A program made the position numbers and the translations under genes. A stretch of 54,277 nt of DNA from assembly GCA_030539165.1 (NCBI GenBank), contig JAUNSO010000018.1, positions 1 to 54,277 on the forward strand, in the 5' to 3' direction. Positions 27,655-35,296 of the stretch are shown one piece after another. Below the pieces are notes generated by a model that saw only the letters and a list, made by a program, of their open reading frames with translations, had not been told where the DNA came from and did no database searches. Each line of letters begins with the position of its first letter. Within the stretch, counting starts at the first letter, position 1. Origin of the DNA: a bacterium. GTDB lineage: Bacteria; Bacillota; Clostridia; Lachnospirales; Lachnospiraceae.

Positions 27655-29142
27655 ATGAATGTCAAGGAAAGCAAACTACAAACAATAATTGAATACGGCA
27701 TATTAATACTGGTTTCCATCGGCTTTTTATTATTGTTTTCTCTGTGGACTACCCCACTGCTGCCGAAATGGTATGGCTGTGACGCTTCCTTCTTTTCTAT
27801 GGCCGGCCGTGGGATCCTGCACGGATGGGTACCATATGAGGACTTCTTCGATTTGAAGGGCCCCTATTTTTTCTTTCTGCAGGCTCTCGGACAGCTGATG
27901 TGTCAGGGACGCTTCGGTATTTTCCTGCTGCAGATCCCGTTTCTGTCCGTATCCCTGATCCTGATCTATCGGATGGCCCTGCTTTATCTGTCTAAAAAAC
28001 AAGCTGTCTTTGTACTGTCATCCTTTTTGTTTCTGCATGTTGCCATGCTCTGGGGCGGAAATACACTGGAGGAGTACTGCCTTCCGTTTAACCTGCTATG
28101 TATGTATACCGCACTCAGGCTCATGAGAGATGAGGCTTTTGGAGAACTGCCAGGCCACGCATTTCTCTATGGTGTCTGCTTCGGCTTCATCACCTTCTGC
28201 AAAATCACAGCTGCGGCTCCTGTCATCGGTATCACAGCTGCCTTTGCAATGCTACTGCTGCTTCGTAAGAATTACAAACTGTTTTGGCTCTACCTTCGCT
28301 CTTTCGTCTGCGGGCTGGTTCTGATTATGATTCCTTTATTGATCTATTTTGGAATGCACGGCACACTCAACGATATGTTCTATGCTGTATTTGCCTTTGC
28401 CTTCAAGCGCTCGGTGGACTTTGCGGAGCCCTATAATCTGACCTGGGAATTAAAATGTTTCGGATGTATATTTGCTTTTCTGTTTGCATTATTATATAAG
28501 AAAGAACTCCGATCACCGGAGCGTCTGGTATTAATCATCACAGCAGGTGTCACCTATGTGGCTTTACATTTTGGTACACCCTTTGTATACTACTTCACGA
28601 CCTCCATGCCGGTCTTTCTGGCTGCACTGATCCTGTTTATGGCAGTCAACCGCCCTTTTGTCCTTGGCAGCTCCTGTAAACAGCTGATTTGCGTGGCGGC
28701 CTTTGTCGTTTTGTTTGTTTATTATGAGGATAACTGCCATGACACTCTGATGACCGCAGTGAAGGACAGGGACAATACCTATTATGATGAATATTATCAA
28801 AATGCCACCGATCTGGCAGTATTTATCCCAGAGTGGGAACGAAACGATGTCTACTGTTTCAATGTCGACATGAACTGGTTTGAGATCAATGATATCCTGC
28901 CATGCTATCGTTATCCGGTCAATACGCCGTTTTTTATTGCTCTGGATGAAAACATCGGAAACAATCTGCGGACTCTGCTCGACGCCAATCCACCAAAATG
29001 GCTGATTACCAGCAACAACATTCACGATGAGATTGACTTTGTGGGCACTGCGCTTGATGAAAAATATATCTTTATCTATTCCAATGATCTGGGCTCTATC
29101 TATCTGCTGAACGACAATAATGAAGAAAACAAGGAAATGTAA
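27655..29142 (+). CDS. GT39-like polytopic membrane glycosyltransferase
   Basis: A 495-residue membrane protein with about ten to twelve helices. The first outside loop, YGCDASFFSMAGRGILHGWVPYEDFFDLKGP, has the acidic residue and PYxDFxDxKGP pattern of GT-C enzymes of the PMT/ArnT group, which use lipid-linked sugars outside the membrane. Acceptor and sugar are unknown. The C-terminal 130 residues are a soluble extracytoplasmic domain. The start has no visible ribosome site; a TATAAT box at 27643-27648 places the start of transcription at or near the ATG (see findings). It ends two bases before ktrB, so the two are likely co-transcribed. Confidence 0.7.
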   Translation: MNVKESKLQTIIEYGILILVSIGFLLLFSLWTTPLLPKWYGCDASFFSMAGRGILHGWVPYEDFFDLKGPYFFFLQALGQLMCQGRFGIFLLQIPFLSVSLILIYRMALLYLSKKQAVFVLSSFLFLHVAMLWGGNTLEEYCLPFNLLCMYTALRLMRDEAFGELPGHAFLYGVCFGFITFCKITAAAPVIGITAAFAMLLLLRKNYKLFWLYLRSFVCGLVLIMIPLLIYFGMHGTLNDMFYAVFAFAFKRSVDFAEPYNLTWELKCFGCIFAFLFALLYKKELRSPERLVLIITAGVTYVALHFGTPFVYYFTTSMPVFLAALILFMAVNRPFVLGSSCKQLICVAAFVVLFVYYEDNCHDTLMTAVKDRDNTYYDEYYQNATDLAVFIPEWERNDVYCFNVDMNWFEINDILPCYRYPVNTPFFIALDENIGNNLRTLLDANPPKWLITSNNIHDEIDFVGTALDEKYIFIYSNDLGSIYLLNDNNEENKEM

Positions 29143-29144
29143 TC

Positions 29145-30491
29145 ATGACTGATCAAGAACATCGCTATAAGCTTAGCTATACACAGTTTGTTGCACTCGG
29201 ATTTTTTGCCATTATCATAACAGGAGGACTGCTGCTGACACTGCCTGCTGCTTCTAAAACAGGTACATGGACGCCACTGATTGATACCATGTTCACTGCC
29301 ACCTCTGCTACATGCGTCACAGGGCTGGCAGTATATGATACTTATCAGCACTGGTCTCTGTTTGGACAGATCATCATTCTGATTCTCATCCAGATCGGTG
29401 GCGTAGGCTTTATGACAGTCATTACGCTCTTTTCCATTTTGATGAAAAGACAAATTCCCCTGCATGAAAGAAAGCTGATCATGCAGTCCGCCGGTGCCAT
29501 GAAGGTCGGCGGTGCCGTTCAGCTGATCAAACAGGTGGCTCTTGCAACCTTTCTCATGGAGGGAATCGGTGCCTGCCTGCTGGCGATTCGCTTCATACCG
29601 GAGATGGGACTGATTACCGGTATTTACTATGCGGTATTTCACTCTATCTCTGCTTTTTGTAATGCCGGTTTTGACCTGATGGGGCGCTATGAAGCCTTCT
29701 CCTCTCTGACCCGTTATGTGGCAGACCCGCTTGTAAATCTGACAATCTGCGGACTGGTCATCATCGGTGGACTTGGCTTTATCGTGTGGAATGATATTGC
29801 TACGCAAAAATTACATTTTAAGCGTTATCAGCTGCATTCCAAAATCGTGTTGACCATGACCGGTTTTTTACTGTTCTTCGGAACGATCCTGTTCCTGATG
29901 CTGGAATGCAGTCATACGCAGGATAGCATGACTCTGGGACAACGTCTGCTGGCATCCTTTTTTGAGGCTGTCACACCAAGAACTGCCGGCTTTAATACAA
30001 CACCGCTCGAGAATCTGTCTGAGAGCGGCAGCCTGCTGACCATGATGCTGATGTTTATCGGTGGAAATCCCGGTTCTACGGCGGGCGGTATCAAGACCAG
30101 TACCTTTTTTGTTCTGGTTCTGAGTATTGGAGCCGCATGCAGGCATTCCTCCAATATCACCATCTTCAAGCGCAATCTGGAGGACAGCATTGCAAAGCAG
30201 GCGGCGGCGATTGCTACAATCTATCTGATTGCAATTACGCTTTCCGCACTGGTCATCGCTGCTCTGGAACCATTTTCACTGCGCGAAGTCCTGCTGGAAA
30301 CGGTATCAGCGGCCGGTACTGTCGGGCTGTCCGCAGGCATCTCATCCGCCGGCTGTATCACGACCAAACTGATCTTTATGATTCTGATGTTCGGCGGCAG
30401 GGTCGGTGGGCTGACCCTTGCACTGGTGTTGGCTGAGAAACGTGTATTTGTACCGATTGAACGCCCGGTCGAAAAGATTCTGATCGGATAA
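29145..30491 (+). CDS. ktrB: Trk/Ktr-type potassium uptake channel subunit
   Basis: A 448-residue membrane protein of the TrkH/KtrB superfamily with four pore repeats. The selectivity filter loops are visible as TSATCVTGLAVYDT, SISAFCNAGFDLMG, AVTPRTAGFNTTP and SAAGTVGLSAGI, with the third-repeat gating loop region FIGGNPGSTAGGIKTSTF. It partners with the KtrA subunit encoded 28 bases downstream. Potassium uptake of this type is commonly controlled by c-di-AMP through the A subunit; that is family knowledge, not seen here. Confidence 0.95.
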   Translation: MTDQEHRYKLSYTQFVALGFFAIIITGGLLLTLPAASKTGTWTPLIDTMFTATSATCVTGLAVYDTYQHWSLFGQIIILILIQIGGVGFMTVITLFSILMKRQIPLHERKLIMQSAGAMKVGGAVQLIKQVALATFLMEGIGACLLAIRFIPEMGLITGIYYAVFHSISAFCNAGFDLMGRYEAFSSLTRYVADPLVNLTICGLVIIGGLGFIVWNDIATQKLHFKRYQLHSKIVLTMTGFLLFFGTILFLMLECSHTQDSMTLGQRLLASFFEAVTPRTAGFNTTPLENLSESGSLLTMMLMFIGGNPGSTAGGIKTSTFFVLVLSIGAACRHSSNITIFKRNLEDSIAKQAAAIATIYLIAITLSALVIAALEPFSLREVLLETVSAAGTVGLSAGISSAGCITTKLIFMILMFGGRVGGLTLALVLAEKRVFVPIERPVEKILIG

Positions 30492-30519
30492 ACCATTATA
30501 TAATAGGAGGAACAACATT

Positions 30520-31170
30520 ATGAAATCAGTATTAGTGATCGGCATGGGGCGCTTCGGGCGCAGCCTTGCCACAAAATTATATGAGTTGGGAAATGACGTG
30601 ATGATCGTCGATGAGGACAGTGAACTGATCAACGAATTATCTCCGAACTTCACGGATGCCTGTGTCGGTGACTGCAGAAAGGAACTGGTTCTGAAATCAC
30701 TTGGAATCAATAATTTCGATGTCTGTTTCGTTACAATCGGCGAAAACTTCCAGTCATCGCTTGAAATCACATCTTTGTTAAAGGAACTCGGTGCCAAAAG
30801 AGTCGTATCCAAGGCAAATCGCGATATCCAGGAGAAATTCCTGCTCAGAAACGGTGCAGATGAGGTGATTAACCCCGAAAAGGATATGGCAGAAAAACTG
30901 GCCATTCGATACAATGCCAACAAGATCTTTGACTTTATCGAGCTGACACCGGAATTTTCTATTTTTGAAATTCCGATTTTTGAAAACTGGGTCGGCAAGA
31001 GCATTGCTTCTCTTGATGTCCGTAATAAGTATGAAATCAACATCCTGGCCGTAAAACAAGGGCAGGAGCTGAAGCCCCTGCCAGGACCGGCATATGTATT
31101 TGCCGAAAATGATCATATTGTAGTTGTTGGAAAGGTTAATGTCGTAACAAAGCTGACCTCGAAAATGTAA
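30520..31170 (+). CDS. ktrA: Ktr/Trk potassium uptake regulatory subunit (RCK)
   Basis: A 216-residue cytoplasmic RCK protein: an N-terminal Rossmann domain with the nucleotide loop VIGMGRFGRSLATKL, and a C-terminal RCK_C domain (about 135-216). It gates KtrB in response to ATP/ADP and often c-di-AMP. AGGAGG lies about 10 bases before the ATG. Length fits KtrA (about 220), not the double-length TrkA. It ends two bases from the stop of the convergent gene at 31173, with no hairpin in between. Confidence 0.94.
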   Translation: MKSVLVIGMGRFGRSLATKLYELGNDVMIVDEDSELINELSPNFTDACVGDCRKELVLKSLGINNFDVCFVTIGENFQSSLEITSLLKELGAKRVVSKANRDIQEKFLLRNGADEVINPEKDMAEKLAIRYNANKIFDFIELTPEFSIFEIPIFENWVGKSIASLDVRNKYEINILAVKQGQELKPLPGPAYVFAENDHIVVVGKVNVVTKLTSKM

Positions 31171-31172
31171 TG

Positions 31173-31733
31173 CTATGCTTCTGCTGACTTTTTGGCCCCT
31201 GTACGCTTCTTTTTATCTCCCTCGGTGCTCACTGCTTCCGGCAGGGACTGATTCAAAGGCTTATAAGGGGTCTTTTTGACCGGCTTGGCAGGTGTCATGC
31301 TGATCAGCTGTACCGTCGCTGCCTCTGCTGCCGGCTCCACATGAGAACCTGCAACAATTTCTTCTGCCATAGAAGAGCCCGCTGTCCTTCTTGCATTTCT
31401 ATTGCGTTTTGATGTTCTTTTGTGATCAATCACATCTTCTATATTATCATTCAGAACCACTCTGAGGCGATTCAGCAGCTTCACAAAATACTTTGCGATC
31501 GGCTCTAACAAAATACCGCTGATGTACTCCATTTGCGGAATATATCTGCCTGCAAAGTAAGCAGTAAACGCAATCGCTCCGTATCCGAGCAGGATAATTC
31601 CGTATTTCTGAAATCCACAAACCATCTTATGTAAGGAAAACCCGTCCCGATACCAACCGTTTGCAATACCGATCATCTGATTTGCCACCATAAGAACACA
31701 CAGTAAAATAAATAAAATAATGCTCATCTCCAT
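31173..31733 (-). CDS. small membrane protein with basic C-terminal tail, function unknown
   Basis: A 186-residue protein. Residues 1-90 contain two to three membrane segments (IILFILLCVLMVANQMIGIA and IILLGYGAIAFTAYFAG plus a weaker third). Residues 105-186 are a polar, disordered-looking tail: a basic patch (HKRTSKRNRNARR), an Ala/Glu stretch and a Lys-rich end (KKKRTGAKKSAEA). AGGAGG lies 7 bases before the ATG. The membrane part recalls phage holins in spacing, but no phage genes are near and I do not assign that function. It is divergent from the MATE transporter gene. Confidence 0.7.
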   Translation of the reverse strand: MEMSIILFILLCVLMVANQMIGIANGWYRDGFSLHKMVCGFQKYGIILLGYGAIAFTAYFAGRYIPQMEYISGILLEPIAKYFVKLLNRLRVVLNDNIEDVIDHKRTSKRNRNARRTAGSSMAEEIVAGSHVEPAAEAATVQLISMTPAKPVKKTPYKPLNQSLPEAVSTEGDKKKRTGAKKSAEA

Positions 31734-31872
31734 AGTTATGCCTCCTGCTCAAAAATGTGTTATTTTTGGTTGATTTTATTATAGCATCTTGTTCCACTAT
31801 TTGCTATACTTAATCCTAAATTGACACTTTCATTATACAGATGATCCGTGACACAGAGAGGTACATAACAAT

Positions 31873-33255
31873 ATGAATACGCAAATAGCGAAAAGTGATT
31901 TTAATAAAAGAATCGGGAAACTGGTACTGCCCATCGTGGTGCAGAATCTGCTCAGTGCGACCATCAGCTCTACTGATGTCGTGATGTTAAACTATGTAGG
32001 GCAGTCTTCTATATCGGCGGTATCACTTGCAACACAGATCACCAGCATCCTGTTCATGTTCTACTTTGGTCTGGGAACCGGCGCGACTATGCTGTGTGCA
32101 CAGTATTACGGCAAGGGAGACATGCATGCCATTGAGGTTGTAGAGGGAATCTCATTGCGTTTTTCGGTAGTGATATCCGTTATTATGGCTGTTCTTGCAG
32201 TCAGCATCCCTGAAACCCTGATGACGATCTACACCAATGATCCGGAACTGATCCGGATCGGAGCATCTTATCTTAGAATTGTCAGTGTCAGCTATCTGTG
32301 CTGGGGCATCATTGAGATTTATCTGGCAGTGCTGCGCAGTATCGGAAGAGTCACGATCAGCACAGCCTTAAATATGGTTGCGTTCTTTGCAAATATCATC
32401 CTGAATGCCGTCTTTATCTTCGGACTTTTTGGTGCTCCGAAGCTGGGAGCTGCCGGAGTCGCACTTGCCACCTCGATTTCCAGAGTGCTGGAACTGATTT
32501 GCTGTCTGGTCGTATCCGCCCGCAGCATGGACATTAAGATGGATCTGCGTTTTATGTTTATTAAGAATAAAGTTCTGTTCAATGATTTTATCAAGCTGTC
32601 TCTGCCTGCACTGGGAAATGATGTGGTATGGGGACTCGCCTTTTCTACCTATTCTATTATTATAGGACATCTGGGTTCGGACGCAGTCGCCGCGAATTCC
32701 TTTGTTGTGGTTGCCCGTAACTTTGGTACGATCCTGTGCTTCGGTGTCGCAAATGCCGGAGGCATCCTGATCGGGCAGATTCTCGGTGAAAATAAACTGG
32801 AACAGGCTAAGGAGGATACAAAACGGCTGATGAAGCTGACGGTTCTCAGCGGCCTGATTGGCGGACTGCTGATTCTGGCTGCAACACCATTTATACTAAA
32901 GTATGCCACACTGACGGATACTGCCATGCATTATATGAAATATATGCTCCTGATCAACACCTACTACGTCATGGGTGCTGCCGTCAATACGACCTTGATC
33001 GCCGGGGTCTTCCGAGCCGGCGGCAACAGCAGCTTTGGATTTATCTGTGATGCCATCTCGATGTGGTGTTATGCCGTACCTCTTGGATTTATCTCAGCCT
33101 TCGTGCTGAAGCTTCCGGTACTCGTAGTTTATTTCCTGCTCTGTACCGATGAATTCGTCAAATGGCCGGTGGTCATCCACCACTACCGCAGTGGCAAATG
33201 GATCAAAAATATCACCCGCGATCATCTGTTTGAGGACGAAGAAAAGAGGTTGTAA
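31873..33255 (+). CDS. MATE family efflux transporter
   Basis: A 460-residue polytopic protein with the two six-helix halves of MATE antiporters. The start DFNKRIGKLVLPIVVQNLLSATISSTDVVMLNYVGQ and the block GLGTGATMLCAQYYGKGD are typical, as is GGILIGQILGENKLEQAKED in the second half. MATE proteins export cationic drugs or metabolites in exchange for sodium or protons; the substrate here is unknown. GAGAGG lies 11 bases before the ATG. A toxin locus follows after about 50 bases. Confidence 0.93.
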   Translation: MNTQIAKSDFNKRIGKLVLPIVVQNLLSATISSTDVVMLNYVGQSSISAVSLATQITSILFMFYFGLGTGATMLCAQYYGKGDMHAIEVVEGISLRFSVVISVIMAVLAVSIPETLMTIYTNDPELIRIGASYLRIVSVSYLCWGIIEIYLAVLRSIGRVTISTALNMVAFFANIILNAVFIFGLFGAPKLGAAGVALATSISRVLELICCLVVSARSMDIKMDLRFMFIKNKVLFNDFIKLSLPALGNDVVWGLAFSTYSIIIGHLGSDAVAANSFVVVARNFGTILCFGVANAGGILIGQILGENKLEQAKEDTKRLMKLTVLSGLIGGLLILAATPFILKYATLTDTAMHYMKYMLLINTYYVMGAAVNTTLIAGVFRAGGNSSFGFICDAISMWCYAVPLGFISAFVLKLPVLVVYFLLCTDEFVKWPVVIHHYRSGKWIKNITRDHLFEDEEKRL

Positions 33256-33317
33256 AAAACCTCCTCCAAATGAAAATTTTATCAATCATAAAAGTGGATT
33301 AAAAAATATTGACATGT

Positions 33318-33323
33318 TATAAT
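33318..33323 (+). promoter_or_regulatory. -10 box of the holin-like toxin gene
   Basis: TATAAT at 33318-33323 would start transcription near 33330, at the first base of the long inverted repeat. The sequence 17 bases upstream is a poor -35. A TTGACA at 33309-33314 is present but spaced for a weaker -10 (near 33333). The exact promoter is therefore uncertain. Confidence 0.5.
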
Positions 33324-33408
33324 GCTCTTGGTGCTACCATAACGGCAGGCGGTTGCCCTTCTTTTTGGAGGGTTATGCCCTCCAGACGAAAGAAAGGAGG
33401 GATAGCCA

Positions 33409-33495
33409 ATGGTTACATATGAAGAATTGATACAATTTGGATTATTGATTGTTGCTATTGTTAGCTTGGTTTACCAAGCTTCACATAAAAAATAA
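33409..33495 (+). CDS. holin-like toxin peptide of a type I toxin-antitoxin locus
   Basis: A 28-residue peptide: MVTYEELIQFGLL, then a hydrophobic stretch (IVAIVSLVYQ) and a basic end (ASHKK). This matches the putative holin-like toxin family of Firmicutes, related to the TxpA/Fst type of membrane toxins, as I know it. An AAGGAGG site lies about 8-10 bases upstream. The stop codon is built into a bidirectional terminator stem. A promoter on the opposite strand points back across the 3' end, as expected of an antisense RNA antitoxin. The leader can fold two ways, one of which hides the ribosome site. Confidence 0.8.
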   Translation: MVTYEELIQFGLLIVAIVSLVYQASHKK

Positions 33496-33525
33496 CCGCC
33501 CCTAGCCCGGAAACGGTTATTTTTT
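33487..33525. terminator. bidirectional terminator shared by toxin mRNA and antisense RNA
   Basis: A 12-bp stem (33487-33498 with 33514-33525) flanked by A6 on the left and T6 on the right gives a U-tract in both directions. The toxin stop codon TAA lies within the left arm. Confidence 0.8.
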
Positions 33526-33567
33526 AGCTTTTTATCGGGCAACCGTCTATCGGTAGCACCTTTTTGT
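33487..33567 (-). ncRNA. predicted antisense RNA antitoxin
   Basis: The minus strand has a promoter (TTGACG, 17 bases, TATATT) at 33574-33602 with no open frame behind it. The transcript would run from about 33567 to the shared terminator, roughly 80 bases, overlapping the 3' end of the toxin mRNA. It is inferred from promoter, terminator and position only. Confidence 0.5.
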
Positions 33568-33573
33568 ATCTTC

Positions 33574-33602
33574 AATATAGCACAAACCAAAAGAACCGTC
33601 AA
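33574..33602 (-). promoter_or_regulatory. promoter of the antisense RNA
   Basis: TTGACG at 33597-33602 and TATATT at 33574-33579 with a 17-base spacer, reading leftward toward the toxin gene. Confidence 0.65.
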
Positions 33603-33635
33603 TAAGGTTTGACCATGTATTGCTGTAACAAATCG

Positions 33636-33676
33636 AAATCCCGAAAAGTCCTTTCTCACTGAACTTTTCGGGATTT
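33636..33676 (-). terminator. terminator after tRNA-Trp
   Basis: A 14-bp perfect stem (33636-33649 with 33663-33676) and a 13-base loop lie just after the tRNA 3' end; the downstream side reads TTTCGATTTG, a weak T-tract. It should end the tRNA transcript and shields the toxin locus. Confidence 0.6.
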
Positions 33677-33681
33677 AAAAA

Positions 33682-33752
33682 CAGGGGATGAGAGAATCGA
33701 ACTCCCACTAAAGGTTTTGGAGACCCTTGTCATACCACTTGACCAATCCCCT
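33682..33752 (-). tRNA. tRNA-Trp (CCA anticodon)
   Basis: A 71-base cloverleaf on the minus strand: acceptor AGGGGAT with its 3' partner ATCCCCT and G discriminator, anticodon arm AGGGT-CTCCAAA-ACCTT giving anticodon CCA, and T arm GGGAG-TTCGATT-CTCTC. No CCA end is encoded. It has its own promoter at 33785-33813. It is the probable ligand of the T-box in front of trpB2 at 43834-44131. Confidence 0.93.
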
Positions 33753-33784
33753 AAATAAACGGGTCATTTTTGACCCGCTTAATA

Positions 33785-33813
33785 TTTATATCATAGTTGC
33801 TGGTGGTTGTCAA
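33785..33813 (-). promoter_or_regulatory. promoter of the tRNA-Trp gene
   Basis: TTGACA (33808-33813), a 17-base spacer and TATAAA (33785-33790) read toward the tRNA. A 7-bp hairpin (33760-33766 with 33771-33777) lies between the start point and the tRNA, probably a processed 5' leader. Confidence 0.75.
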
Positions 33814-33865
33814 CCACGTAATCGCCTCTTTCGACACGGTCATTACCATATTTTTTCGATTGAAA

Positions 33866-35296
33866 TCATAACAATTCCCTCAGGAGCCGACTGACCGTTC
33901 CGGGGTCTGCTTTCCCCTGCATAGCCTTCATTGTCTGACCGACCAAAAATCCAATGGCTCTTTCCTTACCGTTCCTGTAGTCTGTGACAGACTGGGAATT
34001 ATCTGCTATGACCCGCTCTATAACTGTCCTGAGAGCGTCTGTATCACTGACAGTGGTCAGATTATGGTCAGCTGCATATTTCTCCGGATCGATATCTTCT
34101 GTATACATGACTTCAAAGATTTCCTTGGCAATCGTGGAATTGATCACATTCTGATCAGTCAGTTGTATCAGCTTTGCCAGATTCTCAGGTGAAAAACGGA
34201 TGTCCTCCGGATCCTCCTCATACTCCTTCAACAGGCGTAGGGTCTCGCCCATCAGCCAGTTCGATACCTTTTTCGGAGAATGGCAGATGGCTGTCGTGGC
34301 TTCAAAGAGATCCGCCATATGCTTACTGCCGGTAATGATATCGATATCATAGTCCGGTAGATCATATTCTTCCTGATATCGAATACGCTTTTCGTCTCGC
34401 AGCTCCGGCTGCTTTGCTCGGATCTCATCCAGCCACTCATTGCTGATAATCAATGGCACCAGATCCGGCTCCGGAAAATACCGATAATCCTGTGCGTCCT
34501 CTTTGGAACGCATTGCATAGGAGTACTCCTTATGATCATCCCAACGCCGCGTCTCCTGAATCACCTTATTGCCGCTTTCAATCAGTGCAATCTGACGAGC
34601 CCGCTCTCCCTCAATGGCACGTGTAATTGCCTTAAAGGAATTTAGATTCTTCATCTCTGTTCTCGTACCGAATCTGGCAGAACCGGCATCACATACCGAC
34701 AAATTGACATCTGCACGCATAGAGCCCTCCTGCAGCTTGCAGTCAGAGGCTCCAAGATACCGGATGATCAGGCGCAGCTTCTCCAGATATGCAATGACTT
34801 CCTCCGCATTTCTCATATCCGGTTCTGACACGATTTCAATCAGTGGAACGCCGGAACGGTTATAATCCACCAGGGAAGTATCCTCCCGTTCATCGTGAAT
34901 CAGCTTGCCGGCATCCTCCTCCATATGAATCTCATGAATCCTGACATCCTTTTTCCCGTTTTCTGTTTCGATCTCCACACGTCCATTACGGCAAATCGGT
35001 GAATACAGCTGGGAAATCTGGTATCCCTGCGGATTGTCCGGATAGAAATAATTCTTTCGGTCAAATTGACTGTACTGTGTAATCGTACAGTTTGTTGCAA
35101 GTCCGACGGCCGCCGCGTATTCCACTACCTGTTTGTTCAGCACGGGCAAAGATCCCGGCATCCCGGTACAAACAGGGCATGTATGTGTATTCGCTGCACT
35201 TCCGAACTGCGTAGAACACCCGCAAAAGATTTTGGTCTTTGTTGCCAGCTCTACATGTACTTCCAGACCGATGACTGTCATATATTTCCTGTTCAT
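33866..35296 (-). CDS. gatB: Asp-tRNA(Asn)/Glu-tRNA(Gln) amidotransferase subunit B
   Basis: A 476-residue subunit that binds the mischarged tRNA and carries the kinase site of GatCAB, which makes Gln-tRNA(Gln) and/or Asn-tRNA(Asn). Typical blocks are TVIGLEVHVELATKTKIFCGCS, CPVCTGMPGSLPVLN, the YPDNPQGYQISQ site, and the C-terminal YqeY-like tRNA domain ending in GQTMKAMQGKADPGTV. The Cys residues of the zinc site are present. It overlaps gatA by four bases (ATGA). Last gene of gatCAB. Confidence 0.97.
   Translation of the reverse strand: MNRKYMTVIGLEVHVELATKTKIFCGCSTQFGSAANTHTCPVCTGMPGSLPVLNKQVVEYAAAVGLATNCTITQYSQFDRKNYFYPDNPQGYQISQLYSPICRNGRVEIETENGKKDVRIHEIHMEEDAGKLIHDEREDTSLVDYNRSGVPLIEIVSEPDMRNAEEVIAYLEKLRLIIRYLGASDCKLQEGSMRADVNLSVCDAGSARFGTRTEMKNLNSFKAITRAIEGERARQIALIESGNKVIQETRRWDDHKEYSYAMRSKEDAQDYRYFPEPDLVPLIISNEWLDEIRAKQPELRDEKRIRYQEEYDLPDYDIDIITGSKHMADLFEATTAICHSPKKVSNWLMGETLRLLKEYEEDPEDIRFSPENLAKLIQLTDQNVINSTIAKEIFEVMYTEDIDPEKYAADHNLTTVSDTDALRTVIERVIADNSQSVTDYRNGKERAIGFLVGQTMKAMQGKADPGTVSRLLRELL

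Noticed and set aside
31173..31733. Phage holin
   Set aside because: Only the spacing of membrane segments is holin-like; the tail is unusual and no phage genes are near.
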